Source of the DNA: Stenotrophomonas sp. BIO128-Bstrain
GTDB taxonomy: Bacteria; Pseudomonadota; Gammaproteobacteria; Xanthomonadales; Xanthomonadaceae
DNA: 64,000 nt
Assembly (NCBI RefSeq): GCF_030128875.1
Contig: NZ_CP124620.1
Location: forward strand, 3,731,001 to 3,795,000
Direction: 5' to 3'
Shown here: positions 7,412-17,152 of the stretch, piece after piece
Numbering within the stretch: the first letter of the stretch is position 1
How the letters are laid out: the number at the start of each line of letters is the position of its first letter
The notes under the pieces: generated by a model
What the model saw: the letters and a program-made list of their open reading frames with translations, nothing else
Databases searched by the model: none
Told to the model about the DNA's origin: nothing
Program-made: the position numbers and the translations under genes

Positions 7412-8776
7412 ATGAAGCCCTTTCAATCTCTGGTGGTCCTGCTCTTGGCCGTCGCCCTGGGCGTGATCGCCTCACAGTGGCTCGGCACCGAACAGCTGCG
7501 GCAGTTCGGCGAAGTGATCTACCGCTACGGCGGTACCGACTACCGCTCCACCGTGCCGCAGGTCGCCCTGATGGTGCTGGTGGGTCTGCTGGTGCTGTGG
7601 CTGCTGTGGAGCCTGCTGGCCTCGCCGTTCCGCGCCTGGGGCCGCTACCGCCGCAAGCAGGGCCGTGCGCGCCTGACCGAGGGCCTGCAGGCCCATGAAC
7701 AGGGCCACTGGCAGCGTGCGGAAAAGCTGTTGACCAGCGCCGCCGAAGACAAGGAAGTGAGTGCTGTCGCCTTGGTCACTGCGGTGCGCAGCGCGCAGGC
7801 GCGCGACGACGACGCCGCGGTCAACCAGTATCTGCAGCGCCTGGCCGCCGAAGACGCCACCAGCCATGCCCTGCTGCAGGCCGAACGTCTGCTGGCACAG
7901 GAGCGTCCGGTGGATGCGATCAACGTGCTCGACATCGCCGCGATCCAGCCGCTGCCGCCGCGCGGCCTGTGGCTGCGCACCGAGGCACTGGCCCGTGCCG
8001 ATCGCGCGCATGAGGCGTACGGGCAGCTGGGCGCGCTGCGCAAGCAGAAGGTGCTGCCGGACACCGCCGTGGCCGAACTGGAAATCCGCCTGGCGGCCCA
8101 GTCGCTGCTGGAGGCCGGTGATGTCAACGCACTGGCCGCGCAGTGGGAGGCCACGCCGAAGGCCCTGCGCAGCGATCCGGACGTGGTTTCGGCCTATGCC
8201 CTGCGGGCGGTTGCCCTGGACTGGGACGAACCGGCCCTGCTGAACCTGGAGCAGGCGCTGGACACGCGCTGGGACGAATCGGTGGTGACGCTCTACGGCC
8301 AGATGCCGGTGGAGAAGCTGGCCACGCGCCAGGCCAACCTGCAGCGCTGGTTGACCACCCAGCCCTCCAGCCCGGCCTTGCTGCTGGCGCTGGGCCGCAT
8401 TGCCGCCCGCCAGCGCCAGCACACCCTGGCCGAGGATTACCTGCACCGCGCGATTGCCGCTGGTGCCGGCCCGGCCGCGTGGGAAGCCTTGGGCGAGCTG
8501 TTCCTGGAACGCGGCGAAACCGCGCTGGCCTCGCAGTGCTTCGCCAATGCGCTGCGCCAGCAGCGCGGCGATGACAGCGTGGCGCTGGCCCGTGCCGCGA
8601 CCGCGACGCCGCTGGACCCGATCGTGCCCGAGCGCGCCACCGTCGAAGAGCAATCGCTGATGGGTGAACCGGCGCCGGTGCACGATCGCCTGCACGTGGA
8701 GCAGGGCCGCATGCACGTGGAGGAAGATCGCCTGCACGTGGAACGCGACGAGTTCGGCAACCCGCGCCTGCCGTAA
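7412..8776 (+). CDS. hemY: HemY, TPR membrane protein of the hem operon
   Basis: 454 aa. Two N-terminal membrane helices (VVLLLAVALGVIASQW; VALMVLVGLLVLWLLWSLLA) flank the HemY motif RYGGTDYRSTVPQ. A basic patch and tetratricopeptide-like helices follow (GLQAHEQGHWQRAEKLL; ALGRIAARQRQHTLAEDYL). GGGAGGT precedes the ATG, and the gene starts 3 bp after hemX. The C-terminus is unusual: three heptads of the form R-L/M-H-V-E-x-x encoded by a 21-bp repeat (8687-8749). It is not related to the Bacillus HemY oxidase. Confidence 0.92.
   Translation: MKPFQSLVVLLLAVALGVIASQWLGTEQLRQFGEVIYRYGGTDYRSTVPQVALMVLVGLLVLWLLWSLLASPFRAWGRYRRKQGRARLTEGLQAHEQGHWQRAEKLLTSAAEDKEVSAVALVTAVRSAQARDDDAAVNQYLQRLAAEDATSHALLQAERLLAQERPVDAINVLDIAAIQPLPPRGLWLRTEALARADRAHEAYGQLGALRKQKVLPDTAVAELEIRLAAQSLLEAGDVNALAAQWEATPKALRSDPDVVSAYALRAVALDWDEPALLNLEQALDTRWDESVVTLYGQMPVEKLATRQANLQRWLTTQPSSPALLLALGRIAARQRQHTLAEDYLHRAIAAGAGPAAWEALGELFLERGETALASQCFANALRQQRGDDSVALARAATATPLDPIVPERATVEEQSLMGEPAPVHDRLHVEQGRMHVEEDRLHVERDEFGNPRLP
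8687..8749 (+). repeat. Triple 21-bp in-frame repeat in hemY
   Basis: Three successive 21-base units beginning CGCCTGCACGTGGA / CGCATGCACGTGGA / CGCCTGCACGTGGA encode (R-[LM]-H-V-E-x-x)x3 at the extreme C-terminus of HemY. Confidence 0.9.
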
Positions 8777-8793
8777 CAGCGCCGTGGTTCCCG

Positions 8794-8901
8794 GTAGTGC
8801 CGGCCGCTGGCCGGCAACGCGCGGTCCCTGAAAATGAGGGTTCCCCGAGCATGCAGGCTCCCCGAAACGGTATGGAGGAGCCGGCCAGCGGCCGGCACGA
8901 C
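8794..8901. repeat. Pair of opposed SMAG repeats
   Basis: GTAGTGCCGGCCGCTGGCCGGC starts at 8794. Its inverse, AGCCGGCCAGCGGCCGGCACGAC, is at 8879-8901 (head changed to GTCG). The two face each other across about 60 bp in the convergent hemY-thiolase gap. Confidence 0.85.
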
Positions 8902-8940
8902 CAGAGCCCAATGGTGCAACACCTCCGCCGGATACAAAAA

Positions 8941-8968
8941 AGAAGGCCGCCCTTGGGCGGCCTTCTTC
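8941..8968. terminator. Bidirectional terminator between hemY and the thiolase gene
   Basis: GAAGGCCGCCC-TTG-GGCGGCCTTC. On the minus strand it is followed by TTTTTTGT, as expected for the thiolase transcript; the plus side has TTCGTT. Confidence 0.85.
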
Positions 8969-8987
8969 GTTCCATGCAGCGGGACGA

Positions 8988-10268
8988 TCAGCGCTCGACG
9001 ATCGCCACCACGCCCATGCCGCCGGCGGTGCAGATCGAGACCAGCGCGCGGCCACCGCCGCGTTCGGCCAGCTGCTTGGCCGCCGTGGCGATCACGCGGG
9101 CGCCGGTGGCGGCGAACGGGTGGCCGGTGGCCAGCGAGGAGCCCAGCGGATTGATCTTGGCCGGATCGATCTTGCCCAGCGGCGCCTCCAGGCCCAGCCG
9201 GTTGCGGCAGTAGTCTTCGCTTTCCCACGCGCGCAACGTGCACAGCACCTGTGCAGCGAAGGCCTCGTGGATTTCGTAGAGATCGAAATCCTGCAGGGTC
9301 AGGCCATTGCGCTTGAGCATCTCCGGCACCGCGATGGTCGGCGCCATCAGCAGGCCTTCGCCGTGTACGAAATCAACGGCCGCCACCTGCGAATCACGCA
9401 GGTACGCCAGCGGCTCGTGGCCATGCGCGCGCGCCCACTCTTCGCTGGCCAGCAGCACCGCCGAGGCGCCGTCGGTGAGCGGGGTGGAGTTGGCGGCGGT
9501 CAGCGTGCCGCGGCCGGAGACCTTGTCGAAGGCCGGCTTCAGCGTGGCCAGTTTTTCCAGCGAGGTATCGGCGCGCAGGATGTTGTCGCGCTCCACGCCG
9601 CGGAACGGCGCGATCAGGTCGTTGAAGAACCCGCGCTCGTAGGCAGCGGCCAGCTTCTTGTGCGAGGACACCGCCCACTCATCCTGCGAGTCGCGGGAGA
9701 TGTTCCACTCCTTGGCCATGTCTTCGCAGTGGTCGCCCATGCTCTTGCCGGTGCGCGGCTCGGCCACGCCGGGGAATTCGGGCTTGAGTTCGCTCAGCTT
9801 GAAGCCGCGGGTCAGTGCCTTGAGCTTGTCGCCGGTGCTCTTGGCGCGGTTGGCCGCCAGCAGGCGCGCACGCAGCTTCTTGCCGTACACGATCGGCACA
9901 TCGGAGGTGGTGTCCGAGCCGCCGCCGATGCCCGAGTCGATCTGGCCCAGCGCGATCTTGTTGGCCACTGCGATGATGGTATCCAGCGAGGTGCCGCAGG
10001 CGCGCTGCATGGTGATGCCCGGAGTCAACGGGGACAGGCCCGAGGACAGCGTTGCTTCGCGGCCCAGGTTCCAGTCGCTGGAGTGCTTGATCACCGCGCC
10101 CATCGCCACTTCGCCCAGCTGCTGGCCGTGCAGGCCGAAGCGCTCGACCAGCGCACCGAGTGTGCGCACCGACATACCGAGATTGCCGACGTCCGAATAA
10201 GCCGTGTTCTGGCGACAGAACGGAATGCGGACGCCGCCGAGGATGGCGACGGGACGGGCGTTGGGCAT
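8988..10268 (-). CDS. fadI: Acetyl-CoA C-acyltransferase (FadI-type thiolase)
   Basis: 426 aa. The protein catalyses thiolytic cleavage of 3-ketoacyl-CoA in beta-oxidation, or the reverse condensation. Catalytic elements are present: the nucleophilic Cys in ITMQRACGTSLD, the His in YEIHEAFAAQV, NPLGSSLATGHPFAATGAR, and the C-terminal Cys loop ICTAGGMGVV. The length and the KSMGDHCEDMAKEW segment fit the FadI group of about 430 aa. ATG 10268 (MPNARPVAIL) has AGGT upstream; an ATG 15 bases further out is possible. No fadJ partner is adjacent. Confidence 0.9.
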   Translation of the reverse strand: MPNARPVAILGGVRIPFCRQNTAYSDVGNLGMSVRTLGALVERFGLHGQQLGEVAMGAVIKHSSDWNLGREATLSSGLSPLTPGITMQRACGTSLDTIIAVANKIALGQIDSGIGGGSDTTSDVPIVYGKKLRARLLAANRAKSTGDKLKALTRGFKLSELKPEFPGVAEPRTGKSMGDHCEDMAKEWNISRDSQDEWAVSSHKKLAAAYERGFFNDLIAPFRGVERDNILRADTSLEKLATLKPAFDKVSGRGTLTAANSTPLTDGASAVLLASEEWARAHGHEPLAYLRDSQVAAVDFVHGEGLLMAPTIAVPEMLKRNGLTLQDFDLYEIHEAFAAQVLCTLRAWESEDYCRNRLGLEAPLGKIDPAKINPLGSSLATGHPFAATGARVIATAAKQLAERGGGRALVSICTAGGMGVVAIVER

Positions 10269-10375
10269 GGAGATACCTGGCATGGGAGGGGTGTCTGCAA
10301 CATGGCCTGCACGAAGGAGCAGGCATAATGGGGCCAAGTGTAGCTGCCGCCCTGTGATGGGCCAACCGTGAAACC

Positions 10376-11263
10376 ATGAGCAAACCCGACCACGGCATGA
10401 ATGCCATTGGCGTACTGGCATTGGAACTGGCCGGCGGCGACGCCCCGCGCCATGCCGCGCTGTCCTCCGAACAGGCTGGTGAACTGGCCGAACGCGTCGG
10501 CCGCGATCTGGCCAAGCTGGTGCCCGGCGTCAGCGGGCTGGACTTCGTGTTCGCCGGCGCCCACTTCGATCCGGCGGAAATCCTGCGTCCGGGCTGGCCG
10601 GTGCACCGGCGCCTGGAAGAACTGCAGATGCGCGCCCCGGGCCGCAACCAGGGCCCGCGCGTGCTGGCCTTTGGTGCCGGCGCCGATGGCGATGTACCGC
10701 TGCCGTTCCAGGCCGATGCCAGCCTCACCGGCGGCGGCCTGCGGGTCGTCCCGTTCCTGCTGACGGGCACTGAAGTCGCCCAGACCCAGGCCGTGGCCGA
10801 GGCGCTGGAAGACGTGCTGCTGGCCCAGGGCATGGCGCAGGCCGATACCGCGCTGCAGGCCCAGAACGCCTTCGGCGCGCAGATCGAACACGCGCGCTAT
10901 TTCACGGTGAATGATCTCGCCGCGATGATGTCGATGCAGTACGACAACCAGGGCCTGGCGATTCTGTGGCCGCTGATTGAAACCGCACTGATGGCACCGC
11001 ACGTGGAAGAGTGGCTGGATGCCGCGCCGGAGCCGCTGCTTCGATACGCTGACGGCGAAGTGCGTATGGCGCTGTTCGATCCCGCCGGCTGGTGCGCGTA
11101 CTACAACCACGGCACCGGCGACTGCGATCGCCTGCAGGGCATCTACGATCAGTACCTGATCCGCCAGCGGCAGATGGCCGCCGTGCTGGAAGCGCATGGC
11201 CTGCCGGTGCTGTTCGTACATTGCGAAGCCGGGCAGGACGCGCGCGAGCTGCTGGCCCGCTGA
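10376..11263 (+). CDS. Conserved hypothetical protein
   Basis: 295 aa, acidic, with no signal peptide or membrane segment, so probably cytosolic. Notable stretches are RVLAFGAGADGDVPLPFQAD, FTVNDLAAMMSMQYDNQGLA and FDPAGWCAYYNHGTGDCDRL near the C-terminus, the last with two Cys close to aromatic residues. I do not recognise the family. The gene diverges from the thiolase gene (107-bp gap) and has no same-strand partner, so context gives no function. Confidence 0.75.
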   Translation: MSKPDHGMNAIGVLALELAGGDAPRHAALSSEQAGELAERVGRDLAKLVPGVSGLDFVFAGAHFDPAEILRPGWPVHRRLEELQMRAPGRNQGPRVLAFGAGADGDVPLPFQADASLTGGGLRVVPFLLTGTEVAQTQAVAEALEDVLLAQGMAQADTALQAQNAFGAQIEHARYFTVNDLAAMMSMQYDNQGLAILWPLIETALMAPHVEEWLDAAPEPLLRYADGEVRMALFDPAGWCAYYNHGTGDCDRLQGIYDQYLIRQRQMAAVLEAHGLPVLFVHCEAGQDARELLAR

Positions 11264-11265
11264 GG

Positions 11266-11339
11266 GTAGTGCCGGCCGCTGGCCGGCTCCTCGGGAAAAT
11301 CGATATCGCTCATGGCAGCCACGCATGGCGTGGCTCTAC
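11266..11339. repeat. Opposed SMAG repeats, two sequence subfamilies
   Basis: A forward GTAGTGCCGGCCGCTGGCCGGCT at 11266-11288 starts 3 bp after a stop codon. A reverse copy of a different type, AGCCACGCATGGCGTGGCTCTAC at 11317-11339, closes the pair. Confidence 0.85.
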
Positions 11340-11347
11340 CAACGTTC

Positions 11348-11377
11348 AAAAAAACGCCGGCGTTCGCCGGCGTTTTT
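11348..11377. terminator. Bidirectional terminator between the hypothetical gene and sodC1
   Basis: AAAAAA, then ACGCCGG-CGTTCG-CCGGCGT, then TTTT. T tracts on both strands make it suitable for both convergent transcripts. Confidence 0.88.
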
Positions 11378-11395
11378 CGTCAAACACGGCCTGGA

Positions 11396-12031
11396 TTACG
11401 GGGCCGCTTTGATCACCGCGCAGGCCAGGCGTGCGCCGGCATTGCCGGTCGGCTGGGTCTTGTAGTCGTCCGCGTCGGCATGGACGATCAGGCCGCGGCC
11501 AATGATGTCGAAATCATCGCCCTTGCCGATGTTGACGTTGGTCGAGACCGGGGCGTCGACCACGGCGTTGCCCTGGGCATCAGCCTTGATGTTGGGCATG
11601 TCGCCACCGTGATGCGGTTCGCTGGCGACGCTGCCATGGTCTTCCTGGCCCGGATTGAAGTGGCCACCGGCGCTGGCACCGTCCGGCGCGCTGCAATCGC
11701 CCTTCTCATGGATGTGGAAGCCGTGCTCGCTGTTCGGCTTCAGGCCGCTGACCTGGCCTTTCACATGAACCTTGCCGTCAACGATGCTGAAGGTCACGTT
11801 GCCTTTGACGTCATTGCCCTGGGTCGGCGCAAGGTCGGCACTGGCAGTGTGGATGGCATGGGCCTCACTGGTCATCGCCGGCGGTGCCTCGGGGGTCGCT
11901 TCGGCCGTCGGCTGGGACGCGGTGGCTTCGGCAGCCGGCGTGGCTTCCGGGGTGGTGTCGGCCGGCTTGTTGCAGGCGGTCAGGCCGAGCGCGGCGATGG
12001 CCGCGAACAGCGTGGTGTGGATCAGGCGCAT
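11396..12031 (-). CDS. sodC: Cu/Zn superoxide dismutase lipoprotein 1
   Basis: 211 aa. It is predicted to dismutate superoxide in the periplasm, anchored as a lipoprotein (lipobox LTAC, Cys20). A Pro/Ala/Thr/Glu-rich spacer (about 22-58) precedes the SOD domain. Metal ligands are visible in HGFHIHEKGDCSAPDG, GGHFNPG, HHGGDMPNI and LIVHADADDY, with the disulfide Cys pair (C in GDCS and LACAVI). GGAGATCC precedes the ATG. It lies 53 bp downstream of a second sodC, forming a tandem pair. Confidence 0.95.
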   Translation of the reverse strand: MRLIHTTLFAAIAALGLTACNKPADTTPEATPAAEATASQPTAEATPEAPPAMTSEAHAIHTASADLAPTQGNDVKGNVTFSIVDGKVHVKGQVSGLKPNSEHGFHIHEKGDCSAPDGASAGGHFNPGQEDHGSVASEPHHGGDMPNIKADAQGNAVVDAPVSTNVNIGKGDDFDIIGRGLIVHADADDYKTQPTGNAGARLACAVIKAAP

Positions 12032-12084
12032 GTGGATCTCCTTGCGGGTAGCGTTGGAAGAAACGGCGTCGTGGGACGGCGCGA

Positions 12085-12651
12085 TCAGCGCACGACCCGG
12101 ATGACGCCGCAGGCAATTCGGGCGCCGGCGTTGCCGGCCGGCTGGCTGCGGTAATCGTCGGCATTGGCATGCACGATCAGTGCACGCCCGGCGATATCGG
12201 TGGCTGCGCCGCCGCCAAGGGTAACCGCTGGCAGGCGGATGTCGACGTTGACGCGTCCCTGCGCATCGGCACGCAGGTTGTCCATGTCACCGGCGTGGTG
12301 CGCGCCGGCACTGTTGCGGCCGTGCGGCTGCCCGGCTGGATTGAAATGCGCACCGGCGCTGCTGGCATCGACCGCACTGCAGTCGCCGCGCTCATGCACG
12401 TGGAACCCGGCCACCTGCAGCGGCTGCAGGCCACCGATGACACCGGTGATGTGTACGCCACGTGCATCGGGCACCAGCGCAAGGCGCCCACTGACCAGGC
12501 TGGCCGAGGCGGGCGACAGATTGGCCTCTGCCATCTGCGCGGTGCTGACCACCGGCACGACGGGGGCGGCGGGACGCGGCGGCGGTGTGCTGCCACAGGC
12601 GGCCAGACCGACCGCGATCGCCGCAGCGAGGACGACATGGGAACTGCGCAT
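12085..12651 (-). CDS. sodC: Cu/Zn superoxide dismutase lipoprotein 2
   Basis: 188 aa. Lipobox LAAC (Cys19), a short Pro-rich spacer, then a SOD domain with GFHVHERGDCSAVDASSAGAH, HHAGDMDNLRADAQG and ALIVHANADDY. The active-site His set and Cys pair are intact. ATG 12651 has AGGAG seven bases upstream; the frame is open further upstream but lacks such a site. It is more diverged from the family than its neighbour at 11396 (VAGFHVHE in place of EHGFHIHE) and has a much shorter linker, suggesting an old duplication with a different reach from the membrane. Confidence 0.94.
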   Translation of the reverse strand: MRSSHVVLAAAIAVGLAACGSTPPPRPAAPVVPVVSTAQMAEANLSPASASLVSGRLALVPDARGVHITGVIGGLQPLQVAGFHVHERGDCSAVDASSAGAHFNPAGQPHGRNSAGAHHAGDMDNLRADAQGRVNVDIRLPAVTLGGGAATDIAGRALIVHANADDYRSQPAGNAGARIACGVIRVVR

Positions 12652-12744
12652 GGGAAGACTCCTTGATTGCAAACTAACCGTGTGCTCGTCCACAGGCCAT
12701 GAAAGCGGCCCGGACATGGCGCACACGCGGTGTGGACATGCGGT

Positions 12745-14188
<1,444 letters not shown>

Positions 14189-14196
<8 letters not shown>

Positions 14197-15247
14197 GGGC
14201 GGCGGTGTCCTCGGCGGGGGTGCCCTGCCCGATCGGCAGCAGCACGGTGAATACGGTATGGCCCGGGCGCGAGCGGTAGGTCAGGGTGCCGCGGTGCTCG
14301 CGCGCGACCTGCTGGGCCAGCGCCAGGCCCAGCCCGGTGCCCTCGGCACGACCACTGACCAGCGGCAGGAACAGGTGCTCGGCCAGGTCTTCGGGCACGC
14401 CACGGCCGTCATCGGCGATTTCCAGCCGCAGTGCCAGCGGGTGCAGCTGATCGGTGATCCGCACGCCGTGCTCCACGCGCGTGCGCAGGGTGACGGTGCC
14501 CGCACCGGCCTGGATCGCATTGCGGACCAGGTTCCACACGGCCTGGGTGAGGCGGTCGGCATCGCCATCGAACTCGGGAATGCTGGGATCGTAATCGCGC
14601 TGGATCCGGACCGCCCAGCCACCTTCGCTTTCGGCCAGCCGCAGCACGCGCTCCAGCGAGGCATGGATATTGAGCGGTGCGTGCGGCGCGGCCGGCGCGG
14701 GCGACAGCAGTTGCTCGAGCAGGCCGTTCAGGCGCTCGATCTCCGAGCCGATCAGCTCGATCAGTTCACGCTCGTCCGGATCGCGCTGCGCGTTGCGCCG
14801 CGCCAGCAGCTGGGCCGCGCCCTTCAAGCCGGCCAGCGGATTGCGCAGCTCGTGCGCCAGGCCCTTGAGCGCGGCACTGAGTGCGCTGGGCAGCGCCTGG
14901 GTGGGGTCCAACCCCGGGAACTCATCGACCGGATGCGCCTCCAGCAGCCAGCCGCCCTCGTCCCAGCGGCTCAGCCACCCCTCGGCAAAACGGGGCGCAT
15001 CGCCCGGCAGCGCCAGGGCCAGCCGGTGCAGGCGCAGGGTGTCGCGCTCATCGCGGGCCAGGAAGTGGGCCAGGGCATCGCCCTGTGCCTCCAGCGAGGC
15101 CAGCGGCTGGCCCAGCAGGCGCCGCACGCTCACGCCCAGCCAGCGGGCAAAGGCGGGATTGCAGCCCACCACACGGCCGCTGGCGTCGGCCCATGCGACC
15201 GGGGTGCCGAGGGCGTCGAGGGCGGGAGGCGGGAGCACGGTGGTCAT
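14189..15247 (-). CDS. ntrB: Nitrogen regulation sensor kinase NtrB
   Basis: 352 aa, soluble. An N-terminal PAS region (about 10-110), the phospho-acceptor H132 in GLAHELRNPLAGLKGAAQLL, an N box (NLVRNAIQAGA) and G boxes (IADDGRGVPED; GTGLGLALAQQ). NtrB phosphorylates or dephosphorylates NtrC depending on PII (GlnK, 19490). ATG 15247 (MTTVLPPP) was chosen; an alternative start 18 bases upstream lacks support. It is cotranscribed with ntrC. Confidence 0.95.
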
Positions 15248-15301
15248 TGCACCAATGTAGTGCAAAACGGCAGGCCTGTTGATCCCGGTTTCCTGCCTCG
15301 C

Positions 15302-15652
15302 TCACGCATGCTGCAGGAGGTTGACCAGCCGGCCCAACGGATCGCGGAGGTAGAACCGACGCACGCCCCACGGTTCGCTGGCTGGGCCATAGGCGATGGG
15401 GAGGTTGGCCGCGTGCACCCGTCGAAGCACTTCGTCCAGATCGTCGACCTCGATGGAGAGATCGGGCACGGCGGTACCGGAGCCGCCTTCGGACGCCACA
15501 CTCACCTGGACAGTCATATCCGCGGATCCCGCATAGGTACGGATCCAGCCGTGATCCATGACCAGCTCCAGGCCGAGGATGTCCCGATAGAAACTGTCCG
15601 CGGCGGCCGGATCGGACGCGGCGATGTTGGCGATGATGCGTTTGACCTTCAT
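15302..15652 (-). CDS. Glyoxalase/VOC-superfamily protein
   Basis: 116 aa, a single VOC unit made of two beta-alpha-beta-beta-beta modules: KRIIANIAASDPAAADSFYRDILGLEL, then DLSIEVDDLDEVLRRVHAANLP and the metal-side strand VRRFYLRDPLGRLVNLLQ. The family covers glyoxalases, dioxygenases and resistance proteins; the substrate cannot be read from the sequence. GGAGGATTC gives an excellent ribosome-binding site. It stands alone between ntrB and the Imm53 gene. Confidence 0.85.
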   Translation of the reverse strand: MKVKRIIANIAASDPAAADSFYRDILGLELVMDHGWIRTYAGSADMTVQVSVASEGGSGTAVPDLSIEVDDLDEVLRRVHAANLPIAYGPASEPWGVRRFYLRDPLGRLVNLLQHA

Positions 15653-15674
15653 GAATCCTCCGGGCAATCGATCG

Positions 15675-15968
15675 CTAGGCCTCAGCCCAGCTGAGAAATA
15701 CACCAAGCAACTCAGTCAGGTTCCCGGCACCACCGCTCGCTACAAACTGCGACTTCTCAACCGTGCAGATAATCCAGTCGGCATCATCTTCCGAGTCCCC
15801 CCGGCTGATCGATGCAAAGGGCTTTTGCTCAAGCTCCGTCTCGATGAGATCAATGCAGACGTGCCAGCCGGGGTTATCAAGGGTGTCGATAGTGACCCCG
15901 AACGTATGCTCCCAGTCCTCGTTGCACTGCCTTCGATACCAGTGCTGGAGTCGCTGCAGTTCATCCAT
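15675..15968 (-). CDS. Imm53-family immunity protein (orphan)
   Basis: 97 aa, acidic. The pattern LQRLQHWYRRQCNEDWEH followed by GVTIDTLDNPGWHVCIDL matches the Imm53 family of polymorphic-toxin immunity proteins. Such proteins neutralise a cognate toxin delivered by contact-dependent or secretion systems. No toxin gene is nearby. The gene follows mltA so tightly that a GTG at 15977 would overlap the mltA stop (GTGA); ATG 15968 is the other start. It is probably expressed with the amiD-mltA unit. Confidence 0.8.
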   Translation of the reverse strand: MDELQRLQHWYRRQCNEDWEHTFGVTIDTLDNPGWHVCIDLIETELEQKPFASISRGDSEDDADWIICTVEKSQFVASGGAGNLTELLGVFLSWAEA

Positions 15969-15973
15969 CGGTG

Positions 15974-17152
15974 TCACTCGCTCTTGTCAGGCGCCTTCGG
16001 CAACGCCACACCCTTCGGCCACAGCATCCAGATCGTGCCCTTCTGCTTCATGTGCCCGGCCAGCTCGCCGGCCGCATCGCCGGTGCCCCAGAAAAGATCT
16101 GCGCGGACCTCGCCGGTGATGGCACCGCCGGTATCCTGCGCGGCGACCGGGCGCACCAGCGCGGTGCCGTCCGGGCGCGTGGTGGACAGCCACAGCAGGC
16201 TGCCCAGTGGCACGACGTTGCGATCCACGGCGACGCTGTAGCCGGCGGTCAGCGGCACGTTCAACGAGCCGCGCGGGCCTTCGTCGCTGTCCGTGCCGCG
16301 GGTGAAGAACACATAGCTGGGATTGCTGGCCAGCAGTTCGGGCACACGGGTCGGGTGGGCATCGGCCCAGGCGCGGATGGCGGCCATGCTGACGTCGGCC
16401 TGCTTCAGCTCACCCTGCTCCACCAGCCAGCGGCCGATGGGGCGATAGGGATGGCCATTCTGGTCGGCGTAGGCGATCCGCAGCTGACGGCCATCGGCCA
16501 GCTGGACGCGGCCCGATCCCTGGATCTGCAGGAACTGCAGGTCCATCGGGCTGGTCAGCCAGGCCAGTACGGGTGCCTTGACGCCGTTCGCGGCGATCCG
16601 CGCGGCATCGTCATACGGCTTGAGCACGCGCCCTTCCACGCGTCCGCGCAGGCGCTTGCCCTTGAGTTCGGGATAAAGACTCTCGAGCTGGACGCTGATC
16701 ATGTCGTCGGGCACACCGTACACCGGCACCGCCGCCTTGGCGGTGCGGGTGAGGCTGCCGGCATAGATCGGCTCGTAGTAACCGGTGATCAGGCCATCGG
16801 CCCGGTTGCCACCGGCGCGCAGGGCATAGACGTCGAGATTCGCCTGCAGGAACTGGCGGATGGCGGCCGGCGTGGTGGCAACCTTGGCGGCCGCGGCGCA
16901 GGTGGGTGCCCAGTTGGCCTCTGTCTTCAGGCGCGGGCAGGCACTGCGCCAGGCTGCGAAGCCGGCCTGCAGATCGGCGTCCGCGACGGCGGGCAATGCG
17001 TTCCAACTCGTCTTTGCGTAGGTGCTGGTGGGCACGGTCGCTGGCGATGACGCAGGGCGCTGCGGCGCGACCGCGCAGGCGCTCAACACGGCCAACGCGA
17101 CCCCCGACAGCGCGGCGTGCTTGAGTGCGTGGCGAAGGGAATCGGACTTCAT
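15974..17152 (-). CDS. mltA: Membrane-bound lytic murein transglycosylase A
   Basis: 392 aa. Lipobox LSAC (Cys26) anchors the enzyme to the outer membrane, where it cleaves peptidoglycan glycan strands to 1,6-anhydromuropeptides. Family landmarks are GLITGYYEPIYAGS, the PVLAWLTSPMDLQFLQIQGSGRVQL barrel with the catalytic Asp, PYRPIGRWLVEQG, and the 3D-domain motif VAAQDTGGAITGEVRADLFWG. Its start overlaps the stop of the amidase gene at 17149 (ATGA), so the two murein enzymes are coupled and could produce and trim the muropeptides that feed beta-lactamase induction. Confidence 0.95.
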   Translation of the reverse strand: MKSDSLRHALKHAALSGVALAVLSACAVAPQRPASSPATVPTSTYAKTSWNALPAVADADLQAGFAAWRSACPRLKTEANWAPTCAAAAKVATTPAAIRQFLQANLDVYALRAGGNRADGLITGYYEPIYAGSLTRTAKAAVPVYGVPDDMISVQLESLYPELKGKRLRGRVEGRVLKPYDDAARIAANGVKAPVLAWLTSPMDLQFLQIQGSGRVQLADGRQLRIAYADQNGHPYRPIGRWLVEQGELKQADVSMAAIRAWADAHPTRVPELLASNPSYVFFTRGTDSDEGPRGSLNVPLTAGYSVAVDRNVVPLGSLLWLSTTRPDGTALVRPVAAQDTGGAITGEVRADLFWGTGDAAGELAGHMKQKGTIWMLWPKGVALPKAPDKSE

